Shown piece by piece: positions 18,636-26,682 of a stretch of 64,000 nt of DNA. Source of the stretch: CAWCTB01 sp963798275 (GTDB lineage Bacteria > Acidobacteriota > Terriglobia > Terriglobales > Acidobacteriaceae); contig CAWCTB010000038.1 of NCBI GenBank assembly GCA_963798275.1, forward strand, positions 62,001-126,000, written 5' to 3'. Position 1 is the stretch's first letter; each line of letters begins with the position of its first letter. The position numbers and the translations under genes were made by a program. The notes under the pieces were generated by a model. The model was not told the DNA's origin and searched no databases. It saw nothing but the letters and a program-made list of their open reading frames with translations.

Positions 18636-19631
18636 TCAATCTTCACGGCTGGTGGAAAGAGCATGGGCGCCGACAGCCTGCGTTGCAGCGATACCACCGC
18701 CCAACTTTTTCCAGTAAGGAGCGAGAACATTTCTTCGCACGAGGTGAAATGGGAACAGGAAAGGCCGCTTCAGCTGCGAAGCGACAGAGCCTTCCGAGAG
18801 CAGGCGAAATATCCCGTGGACCGCGGTCCCTGGACTTCGCATCTCCTCCAGCGCAATCGCGGTACAGTGCCGCTTGCGGCACCGCGCTACCGTGTTGGGG
18901 CCAAGAGAATCGGCCCAATGGTTCACCAGCCACAACGCCTCCTGGTGCATGGCAATGGCGGTCAAGCGCGACATATTGCTCTCGTGCATCCGGTATCGGC
19001 AGACGACCTGCTGTACGGCCCGCGTTGGATAGCGGCGGGCCACGGCCGAATAGAGGTAGTAATCCGGAATGATCGAAATCTCCGCCGGTATTCCGCCGAT
19101 TTCCTCGATCGCCGAACGACGGAAGACCGCGGAACTCATGGCGATGAAGCAGCCTGCGGTGAAAAGTTGCGAGAAGATGTCGCCCTCGGGTAACAGTTCG
19201 TACTCGTGCGTTTGATCGTAGTCGCGTACCGTTCCGCTGGGATAGAACCTGACGGTTCGGCCATAGATGATACCCACAGGCGCCCCACCCAAGCCGTTCT
19301 TGCCGGAATGAGCGTCTGCGAGCGCCATCTGCGTTTCCAGCTTGCGCGGCATCCAGACATCATCCTGATCGAGGAAGGCAACCCACTCGCCGCGCGCCTC
19401 GCGTATGGCTGCGTCGCGGGCTTTGCCAAGCGAGGTTTCGTCCGGTGACAGGAAATAGCGAATTCTTGGATTGGAATATTCGGCGACGATCTTCGCGCTG
19501 TCGTCGGTGGAGCGGTCGTCCCAGACAATCAGCTCCCAGTCTGTGAACGTTTGCCCCATTACGCTGTCGAGGGCCTCGCGCAGGGTGGAAGCCCCATTAC
19601 GGACGTTCATGATGACGCTGACCAGGGGCAT
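18636..19631 (-). CDS. Family 2 glycosyltransferase (paralog D)
   Basis: The 331-residue protein opens MPLVSVIMNVRNGASTLREA, with LIVWDDRSTDDSAKIVAEY, FLDQDDVWMPRKLETQM, and EYELLPEGDIFSQLFTAGCF. It closely matches paralog C; compared with C it carries an extra short segment near residues 114-124 (SGKNGLGGAP). The AMSSAVFRRSAIEEIGGIP segment is shared. It is likely a duplication product and probably transfers a sugar in the same or a sister repeat unit. Confidence 0.85.
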   Translation of the reverse strand: MPLVSVIMNVRNGASTLREALDSVMGQTFTDWELIVWDDRSTDDSAKIVAEYSNPRIRYFLSPDETSLGKARDAAIREARGEWVAFLDQDDVWMPRKLETQMALADAHSGKNGLGGAPVGIIYGRTVRFYPSGTVRDYDQTHEYELLPEGDIFSQLFTAGCFIAMSSAVFRRSAIEEIGGIPAEISIIPDYYLYSAVARRYPTRAVQQVVCRYRMHESNMSRLTAIAMHQEALWLVNHWADSLGPNTVARCRKRHCTAIALEEMRSPGTAVHGIFRLLSEGSVASQLKRPFLFPFHLVRRNVLAPYWKKLGGGIAATQAVGAHALSTSRED

Positions 19632-19646
19632 GCTTCGCAGCTTATA

Positions 19647-20442
19647 TCACACGGAACGGAGCCGGCTGCCGGCATATTGACGGGACGTTGCCAGAAGGCA
19701 ATAAGCGAGGAGCTCCCAAAACGCAGTGGCGATGGCGGTGACTCCAAAATTCAGCATGAACCAATCCCAGTTGTGAATGGTTCTCGGCATCTCGCCAATG
19801 AGAAGCCATGCACGCATCAGTCCCATCCCGACCGCGATTGCAAACATAATGACCGCCAGCGAGACGCGAGACCTCACGGGCGATTGCAAAGCCATACCCC
19901 GGTCCGGTTCCGTCGTGCGATACCACAGGAAAAACCAAATTACCAGGGCAAGCAGTCCAAGCAATGTGCTGGCGTATTGCAGGACCATGTACGTTGGAGC
20001 TAATCCCGCAACCGGAAGATCGACCCACGACTGCAGGAATGGTAAATGGTGCCAGGGCCACGTGTACGTGTGAGTAAAGGAGTCCCACACCAGGTGGGTT
20101 GCGATCCCGAGAATGATGGAGAAAGTTATGGCCAACATTCGCCGTGACCCCGCCGAACTTGAAGTCCTCAAGTTGGCCACCTAGTCTCTGTTGCACGCCG
20201 ACCGGTAACAATCCTGCAACGGGTTTCTTAATGGCGAAGTGAAAAAACCAGAGCACCACGAACGAGATTGGCAGTGTAAAAAGCACCACGCCGGGGAAGT
20301 GGTGGCCTAGGGCCCGGTACCTTACCGAGCCAATCACATAGGGAAAGTCAGGCGCCATGCTGCCGATAACAAAGGCAGACCAAATAAGGTTCCATCTCCT
20401 GAAAGGCAGCGCAGCGGCTACGTGAGCAACAGTGAAGGGCAT
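19647..20442 (-). CDS. DUF4184 family membrane protein, frameshifted
   Basis: The N-terminus MPFTVAHVAAALPFRRWNLI with GSMAPDFPYVIG is characteristic of DUF4184 (metal-dependent-hydrolase-like membrane proteins, distantly related to YdjM). The C-terminal half (MLAITFSIILGIATHLVWD, HLPFLQSWVDLPV, further membrane helices) is in another frame; the shift is near 20145-20160 after EDFKFGG. Together they make about 265 residues with several transmembrane helices and the conserved His/Asp positions (AHVA, MAPDFPY, HLVWDSFTH). Function unknown. Divergent from the aminotransferase gene. Confidence 0.75.
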
Positions 20443-20599
20443 AGGTAAAGAAGGTATTCTCGACGGGTAAAATCCTGTTTGCAGTATAGCTCAGCAAATC
20501 GCGCGCAATCTTGCCAACAGCTCTGCCGCTGCGTTCCACGTGCAAAGCGCCCGATCAGTTACAATCAGCACACATTCCAACTTTGACAAAAACATTCGA

Positions 20600-21853
20600 A
20601 TGAGACGCGCTCCCCGCTCGGGCGACAAAACAGCACTCTATCAGGACACCAATGGTCTGCCGGCAATCGCCGGCGGGATCCCGCTACGTTCGCGCGCAAA
20701 CCGGTTGATTTTTGGCGCACCCGTGCTGGGAGAAGAGGAGGTCGCCTCGGTCGCCGAATGTATTCGCAGCCAATGGATCGGCTTGGGTGCCCGGGTTGAG
20801 CGCTTCGAACAGGAGTTCGCACAATACAAGGGCGCGCCTTACGCACTCGCCGTGAGCAGCGGCACTGCCGCCATTCATCTGGCGCTCGCCGCTCTGGGAA
20901 TCGGGGCTGGCGACGAGGTGATCGCTCCGGCCATGACCTTCTGCTCCACCGTCCATTCCATTGTGCATACCGGCGCAAGGCCGGTCCTGGTGGACTGCTG
21001 CCGTGACACCTTCAATCTCGATCCCGACCAAGTTGAAAGCGCAATCACGCCAGCCACGAAGGCGATTCTGGTGGTCCACATGTGTGGCCGTTGTTGCGAC
21101 ATGGATCCCATCCTTGACATCGCCCGCCGCCATGGGCTGCGCGTCATAGAAGATTGCGCGCACGCCATCGAATCCACCTACCGCGGGAAGGCGGCCGGGT
21201 TGCTGGGCGACGTCGGCTGCTTCAGCTTTTATCCGACGAAGAGCATCACCACCGGCGACGGTGGCATGGTCATAACCCGCGAGTCCGAACTGTTTCAGCG
21301 GGCCAAGGTGTTCTCATTGCATGGCATGACCGCCGACGCGTGGAGCCGTTTCGTAGGCGGCCCCAGCGGCTACGAAGTTATCGAGGCTGGATTCAAGTAC
21401 AACATGACCGACTTGGCGGCAGCGCTCGGACTTCCGCAACTGGCGAAAATTGACGACCACTGGCGGCAAAGGGAACATGTCTGGTCACAATACAACGAGC
21501 AACTGAAGGACCTGCCGCTCCAGCTTCCGGGCAGCGACGCAGAGTCGCGGCATGCGTATCATCTCTATACTCCGCTGCTCGTGCTGGAGGAGTTGCGCGT
21601 CGGGCGGACGGAAATCATTGCCGCCATCGAGGCCGAAAACATCGGAGTTGGCATTCATTACCTGCCGGTGCATCAGCAGCCCTACTATCGGCAGCAGTTT
21701 GGATTTGAGGACTCCGACTTTCCCAATGCCACGTTCGTCGGCGAACGCACGTTGTCATTGCCTCTCTCGCCCGCCATGTCGCAGCAGGATGTCTCCGACG
21801 TGGTTGCTGCGCTCACTCGCATCTGCCGCTACTACGCCGCTACTGCTGCTTGA
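20600..21853 (+). CDS. DegT/DnrJ/EryC1/StrS family PLP aminotransferase
   Basis: The ~417-residue sugar aminotransferase has RLIFGAPVLGEEEVASVAEC, YALAVSSGTAAIHLALAALG, the DEVIAPAMTFCSTVHSIVHT segment, VIEDCAHAIESTYRGKAAG and the PLP lysine in SFYPTKSITTGDGGMV. Near the C-terminus is GIHYLPVHQQPYYRQQFG. Such enzymes make amino sugars from keto-sugar nucleotides (ArnB/PglE type), which fits the EPS locus. ATG 20600 is preferred; a GTG at 20540 is in frame. It ends 37 bp before the PAP2-Wzi gene. Confidence 0.88.
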   Translation: MRRAPRSGDKTALYQDTNGLPAIAGGIPLRSRANRLIFGAPVLGEEEVASVAECIRSQWIGLGARVERFEQEFAQYKGAPYALAVSSGTAAIHLALAALGIGAGDEVIAPAMTFCSTVHSIVHTGARPVLVDCCRDTFNLDPDQVESAITPATKAILVVHMCGRCCDMDPILDIARRHGLRVIEDCAHAIESTYRGKAAGLLGDVGCFSFYPTKSITTGDGGMVITRESELFQRAKVFSLHGMTADAWSRFVGGPSGYEVIEAGFKYNMTDLAAALGLPQLAKIDDHWRQREHVWSQYNEQLKDLPLQLPGSDAESRHAYHLYTPLLVLEELRVGRTEIIAAIEAENIGVGIHYLPVHQQPYYRQQFGFEDSDFPNATFVGERTLSLPLSPAMSQQDVSDVVAALTRICRYYAATAA

Positions 21854-21889
21854 AGCAGCCAGCGGAGCTCTTGTTCTCAATTCCCCACG

Positions 21890-24375
21890 ATGTATAGGCT
21901 CGAGCTGACAACCGGACGCCAGGAGGCGACCCTCAGGACCCGGCTTCTGACAGTTCTGTCCTGCCTGGTCTTAGCTTCGCTACTGAGCATTTCGTGCCGC
22001 CGCGCAACAGCCTTTGCCGCAAGCGCCTTCCACCCAGGCTGGCAGTCCCGCTCCCGCCAACCCGGCGCCGGACCCGTTCTACGCGCCCGTCACCCACCCC
22101 AACGAGTCCAAGTTTGTTCTGCATTTGGCGGAAGACCAGAAGAACATCTGGACTAGCCCCTTCCACCTGCAGTCAGGGGATTTCAAGTGGCTGGTACCGG
22201 CCGCTGGTATCACGACGGGGTTGATGGTCACGGACCCCGACAGTTCCTTTGCGATGAGCCTGGGTGACCTTAGCGCGTGGAAGAAGGCGTCCGATGTAGG
22301 CGTCGCATCGGCGATGGGAATGACGGGGGCGGCATACGTCTGGGGACGCATTACGCACGACGAGCGCATGCGCGAAACCGGAGTGCTGGCCACCGAGGCC
22401 ATGATCAACGCTCTCGGCGTGGATTACGCGATGAAGTACACCTTCGGGCGTCTGCGTCCCTATCAATCCAACTACCAGAACATATTTTTTCAGGGAGGCA
22501 CCTCGTTCCCGCCAGCCACGCAGCCGTGACGTGGGCGTTCGCTTCCATTGTTGCCCGCGAGTATCCCAACCCTTACGCCGTATTCGGCGCTTACGGATTG
22601 GCCTTGGGCACCAGCATCGCGCGGGCAGCTTCAGAACAGCATTTTCTGTCCGATGTTTTCGTCGGCAGCGTGCTGGGTTACCAGATCGGACGGCAGATCT
22701 ACAAGCAAAGGCACAACAAGAATCTGGACGACGACTTGAAGATCGTGGCTGAACAGACCTCGGCGATTCTTCCCGGCACGTTGGCCAGCACCTATATTCC
22801 ACTGGACAGCTGGATCTATCCCGCGATGGAGCAGTTGATCGGCCAGGGATACATCAACACCGCTTTCATGGGCCTGCGGCCGTGGAACCGGTTGTCGTGC
22901 GCTCGCATGATGGTCGAGATGCATGAAAACGTCGAGGGACACACCGACTTGCCGCCACGGATTCTGCAACTGCAGAAATACCTTGATGCGGAGTTTGCCG
23001 AGGAACTGGAGGCCCTGGAGGGAAGGCCGACTGAATCCATTCAACTGGACACGCTCTACACTCGCACGCTTGGATATCGCCGGCAAGCCCATCAACGATA
23101 GCTATCACTTTGGGCAATCGCTGATCAACGATGAGGGCAGGCCCTATCAGCAAGGCGTGAATAACGTCACTGGATTCAGCGCACGTGCCGAGGACAGAAG
23201 GTTTGCGTTTTACGTGTCGGGAGAATACCAGCACACGCCTTCTGCCCCGGCATACTCCCTTTTGCAACGGTCCGTCATCGCCGAGGTGGACTTGAATCCC
23301 GTGCAGCCGGCCACCCCGTTTGCCACCATCAACCGCTTCCAGTTGCTCGATACCTACGTTGCCATGAAGTACGCGGGATTCGATGTGGTCAGTCGGCAAG
23401 CAGAGCCTGTGGTGGGGGCCGGGCGAAGGCGGAGTGCTGCTGATGAGCAATAACGCCACTCCACTTTGGATGGCTACAGCTCAAACACAACTCGCCGCTT
23501 TACATTCCGGGTGTGTCCAAGGTATTGGGCCCCATCGAGACGGACAGCTTCTTCGGTTCGCTTGCCCAGCATCAATTTCCGCCCGGACCGTACATGTTCG
23601 GCCAGAAATTCAGTTGCAAACCGCTCCCCGACCTGGAGGTGAGCATCAGCCGCACCGTGGTGTTTGCCGGTCAAGGCCATGTGCCCCTGACCTTCGGCTC
23701 CTTCTGGAACAGCTTCACCAGCTTCGCCAACGTGCCCGTGGACGTTAAGTTCTCGCGCAACGATCCCGGCGCCCGCCACGCCCAGTTTGATTTTTCCTGG
23801 CGGCTGCCCTGGATTGCAGCGCTGGCTAACGCTGTACAGCGGTTCGGTTGTGCACGATAACGTCTCTCCCTTGCCGCGCGCTCGCGCCGGACTCAATCCC
23901 GGAATTTACCTGTCGCACTTTCCAAAAATTCCCAAGCTCGATTTCCGGGCCGAGGCGGCTGATACCGACCCGCCAAACGCGACCATTAACAAGGGCCAAT
24001 TCCTCTACTGGGAGGCTGTTTACCATGATTTGTACATCAATAATGGCTACTTAATGGGAAGCTGGATTGGTCGCCAGGGCACGGGTTATCAGGCATGGAG
24101 CACCTATACGATCAGTCCCCAAAGCAACATCCAGGCGAGTTTTCGTTATGGCAAGATCTCCAAGGACTTCATCCCTGGTGGAAGCACCCAGTGGGAGGCG
24201 GCCATTTCTGCCATGCTCAGAATTCGCAAGGACCTCCAGCTCAAGGCTTTTGCGCAGTATGAATCGTGGCTGGAACCCGTGCTGGCCCCAACGCGCCAGC
24301 AAGATTTCACAACTTCCGTGGAGTTTACCTGGTGGCCCGCCGTGGCCGCGAAACGTCCAGCTTTCTGCCCCTTAG
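21890..24375 (+). CDS. PAP2 phosphatase-Wzi capsule-assembly fusion, multiply frameshifted
   Basis: Pieces in successive frames join into one protein of about 800 residues. First a signal peptide (LTVLSCLVLASLL, then AFRAAAQQPLP). Next a PAP2 domain with motif C1 KYTFGRLRP, C2 SFPASHAAV across a shift near 22510, and C3 ARAASEQHFLSDVFVG. Then a Wzi-like outer-membrane barrel with GKQSLWWGPGEGGVLLMSNN (near 23395-23455), SFFGSLAQHQFPPGPYMFGQ, and a terminal QDFTTSVEFTWWP. Shifts lie near 21988, 22510, 23070, 23390, 23460, 23840 and 24340. Wzi anchors capsule at the surface; PAP2 enzymes dephosphorylate lipid pyrophosphates. The true end is probably TAG 24373; without the last shift the frame runs on into the sigma factor gene. 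Confidence 0.75.
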
Positions 24376-24488
24376 ATTCTTCATCCGGACCAGATAGGCA
24401 TCTTTTTCGCCCGCCTTTTGGGCGCCGAGGCAACGGAGGTGGGCGCTTCCTGCATCGAACCTTCTCACAACAGCTTAGGCCGCATATA

Positions 24489-25094
24489 TTGACAATCGCG
24501 AAGAAAATACTGGCAGGCGGCATTACGGAGCAGGAAGCCATCGACCGCGCCAAACAAGGCGATGCCGAAAGCTTCGAAGCCCTCTACCTTCTGCACAAGC
24601 GGCGCGTGTACTCGCTCTGTCTGCGCATGACGGGGAACACGGCGTCTGCCGAAGACCTTACGCAAGAGGCCTTTCTGCAGCTTTACCGCAAGATCGGGAC
24701 CTTCCGCGGCGAGTCCGCATTTTCCACCTGGCTGCACCGGCTGTCGGTCAACGTGGTGCTTATGCATCTGCGCAAAAAGAGTTTGCCCGAGGTTTCGCTG
24801 GAGGAGAGCTTGGAGCCGCAGCAGGAAGATGGCCCGCGGAAGGACGTCGGCACCCGCGACAACGTGCTTGCCGGCTCCATTGATCGCCTCAACTTGCAGC
24901 GCGCCATCGAGAGTTTGCCTCCTGGATACCGCGTCATATTTGTATTGCATGACGTGGAAGGTTATGAACACAATGAGATTGCCGAGATGATGGGTTGTTC
25001 CATCGGCAACAGCAAGTCGCAGCTCCACAAAGCGCGAATGAAGCTGCGCGAACTTCTCAAGCTGAGCAAGGCCGAGAAGGCCGCCGGGCGATAG
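24489..25094 (+). CDS. ECF-type RNA polymerase sigma factor (sigma-24/RpoE-like)
   Basis: The ~200-residue protein has region 2 (YLLHKRRVYSLCLRMTG, AEDLTQEAFLQLYRKIGTF, FSTWLHRLSVNVVLMHLRKK) and region 4 (RAIESLPPGYRVIFVLHD, YEHNEIAEMMGCSIGNSKSQ, then LHKARMKLREL). The start is uncertain: TTG 24489 is in frame, and the frame is open further upstream only because of the broken Wzi end. It is followed by a zinc-finger anti-sigma factor, the normal partner. The stimulus is unknown; envelope stress is common for this type. Confidence 0.85.
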   Translation: MTIAKKILAGGITEQEAIDRAKQGDAESFEALYLLHKRRVYSLCLRMTGNTASAEDLTQEAFLQLYRKIGTFRGESAFSTWLHRLSVNVVLMHLRKKSLPEVSLEESLEPQQEDGPRKDVGTRDNVLAGSIDRLNLQRAIESLPPGYRVIFVLHDVEGYEHNEIAEMMGCSIGNSKSQLHKARMKLRELLKLSKAEKAAGR

Positions 25095-25198
25095 AGGAGG
25101 AAGGGAGAAGGAAACATCTCGCGAGACGAGGTGAGGGAGATCGGCGAACGTCAACTTGCGAAGGATCGGGTCGCGCCGGATTTCCCGGAGAGAGAACC

Positions 25199-25441
25199 AT
25201 GACGTGTGCGGAGTTTCAAAAGGTCCTGCCTTACATCATTGACGGGGGCGGCAGCCAGGACGAACAGCAGCACCTTGCGACCTGCGAGGTCTGCACCGAT
25301 CTGGTCGCCGATTTGCGTTACATCGCCGAGTGCGCCAAGCTGCTGGTGCCCATGGAGGATCCCAGCCCGCGAGTCTGGGACGACATACAACGCTGCCTGG
25401 AGGAAGAAGGGCTGATTAAGACCGGCCGCAGGGAACCCTAG
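25199..25441 (+). CDS. Zinc-finger anti-sigma factor (zf-HC2-like)
   Basis: The 80-residue soluble protein MTCAEFQKVLPYIIDGG ... QHLATCEVCTDLVADL has the H-x3-C-x2-C pattern of anti-sigma ZAS/zf-HC2 domains. It lacks a transmembrane segment, so it probably acts in the cytoplasm by binding the sigma factor encoded 104 bp upstream. The order sigma then anti-sigma, in one direction and closed by a strong terminator, suggests an operon. Confidence 0.8.
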   Translation: MTCAEFQKVLPYIIDGGGSQDEQQHLATCEVCTDLVADLRYIAECAKLLVPMEDPSPRVWDDIQRCLEEEGLIKTGRREP

Positions 25442-25488
25442 CGAACAGGTTCTGCCGCACGTTTGTACGGACATTCGAACTTCTACAC

Positions 25489-25520
25489 GGCGCTCCCTTG
25501 GGAGCGCCGTTCTTGTTTTT
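25489..25520 (+). terminator. Rho-independent terminator after sigma/anti-sigma operon
   Basis: A perfect 9-bp stem GGCGCTCCC-TT-GGGAGCGCC is followed by GTTCTTGTTTTT. It lies 48 bp downstream of the anti-sigma stop. Confidence 0.85.
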
Positions 25521-25588
25521 GGCTGAGTTCTGTTCTCGCTGGCCGGGATGCGGCGTGTAGTTCATACCAGGCGCAACGCGGGCTGCGA

Positions 25589-26053
25589 TCATTTGACAGC
25601 CACAATTCTCAACACTGTGACCTGACGGACCCATCGTGCCGCCCTCTTGTCGCCCGGAGCCACGATTCGCAACGGACCTTCTTTCGCGTCTAGCGGCTTC
25701 CCGTCCCGCTTATCGGCGAGGATGATTTCGCGGGTGGCGAATGCCGGATCGACTTCCGCGAGCGCAAAGGCAACTTTATAGCCGTCGGCTGCCTCCACCA
25801 GCAGCACTTCGGTCAGTCGTTGTCCACGCAGTTTGTCGCCCAGTTGAACGCCTGCGGTTGTCAGCAGCGCAGCCAGCGGCACTCCATCAAACGTTGCCGG
25901 TGTGTCGTGGTCCTTCACGTTCACCGTCACGTGCGGCGCGCTGGCGATTTGCGCCGCGGTTAGGTTAGTGGTGTGACCCGCCGCGTCGACCACCTGCAAG
26001 CTTTGCGCCCACAGTGCAGGCCCGAAGAACAGGAAGCAGCAAGCTACACCCAA
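25589..26053 (-). CDS. Secreted molybdopterin-dependent-oxidoreductase-like domain protein
   Basis: The 154-residue protein has a signal peptide (VACCFLFFGPALWAQS), then an SLQVVDAAGHTTNLTAAQIA segment, FDGVPLAALLTTAGV, EAADGYKVAFALAEVDPAF, REIILADKRDGKPL and GPLRIVAPGDKRAARWVRQV. This is the small oxidoreductase molybdopterin-binding (sulfite-oxidase-fold) domain without the Moco-ligating cysteine region of full enzymes. Start codon is TTG at 26053. It is divergent from an HTH-TOBE regulator, so the locus has a molybdenum theme. The function (ligand binding in the periplasm) is inference. Confidence 0.72.
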   Translation of the reverse strand: MGVACCFLFFGPALWAQSLQVVDAAGHTTNLTAAQIASAPHVTVNVKDHDTPATFDGVPLAALLTTAGVQLGDKLRGQRLTEVLLVEAADGYKVAFALAEVDPAFATREIILADKRDGKPLDAKEGPLRIVAPGDKRAARWVRQVTVLRIVAVK

Positions 26054-26156
26054 GAAGCCGATATTGCAGTCGATTCAATGGTTTCTCCCGCCGGCGAAAT
26101 TGGAATTGCACATCACGTCACAACGCGGCTATTCTCTACCTGAACAGCCATCCTCC

Positions 26157-26567
26157 ATGCCAAAGCTCTACACCCCCCGCGACGCCGCTCAAGTGCTCGG
26201 AATTAGCTATGCGTCCCTGAAGCAGTGGATTTACCAGGGCAAACTGAAGAGCGTTCAAACCCTGGGCGGCCATCATCGCATACCTGAATCGGAGATCGAC
26301 CGCCTGCTGCCTCGCGTCGCGGTCACCGGAGCTCCCGAGAAGCGGCGCCGCATGTTCCGTCGCGTCAGTGGACGAAACCAATTAATCGGGCGGGTCACCG
26401 ACATCAAAATCAGCGGCCTGCTCGCGCAGGTCACGCTGTCGATCGGCGACCAGCACATCACCTCCATCATCACCGCCGATGCGGTGCGGGAACTACGGCT
26501 CAAGAAGGGCCAGCTCGCCGCCGCGCTGATTAAGTCCACCGAAGTGATGATCATCCTACCAGACTAA
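26157..26567 (+). CDS. MerR/excisionase-type HTH fused to a molybdate-binding TOBE domain
   Basis: The 136-residue protein has an N-terminal winged HTH (YTPRDAAQVLGISYASLKQW, IYQGKLKSVQTLGGHHRIPE) and a C-terminal molbindin/TOBE domain (GRNQLIGRVTDIKISGLLAQ, LRLKKGQLAAALIKSTEVMI). ModE regulators also combine an HTH and TOBE domains but have a LysR-type HTH and two TOBE repeats; this version has a MerR-like HTH and one TOBE. A molybdate- or tungstate-sensing regulator is the natural reading. It precedes the TonB-dependent receptor gene in the same direction with a promoter between them. Confidence 0.85.
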   Translation: MPKLYTPRDAAQVLGISYASLKQWIYQGKLKSVQTLGGHHRIPESEIDRLLPRVAVTGAPEKRRRMFRRVSGRNQLIGRVTDIKISGLLAQVTLSIGDQHITSIITADAVRELRLKKGQLAAALIKSTEVMIILPD

Positions 26568-26573
26568 ATCCGT

Positions 26574-26604
26574 TTGACATTAACGGTTAGATTCGATTAA
26601 ATCG
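26574..26604 (+). promoter_or_regulatory. Sigma-70-like promoter with palindromic overlap upstream of TonB receptor
   Basis: A consensus -35 TTGACA (26574-26579) is spaced 17 bp from TTAAAT (26597-26602). The palindrome CGATT-A-AATCG at 26594-26604 overlaps the -10. This is well placed for control by the HTH-TOBE regulator encoded just upstream; the link is inference. Confidence 0.6.
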
Positions 26605-26682
26605 TAGCGCACCGCAACCCGGAGTTGATGGTGTGCGGGCCTGCGTGCTCGAATCCAGTCTTTTCCGTTTAGGGGGAGGATC

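Noticed and set aside
23787..25094. Single open frame joining a Wzi barrel C-terminus to a sigma factor
   Set aside because: The Wzi end and sigma factor are separate families. A one-base change near 24340 brings in a stop at 24373; the fusion is an artefact of a lost stop.
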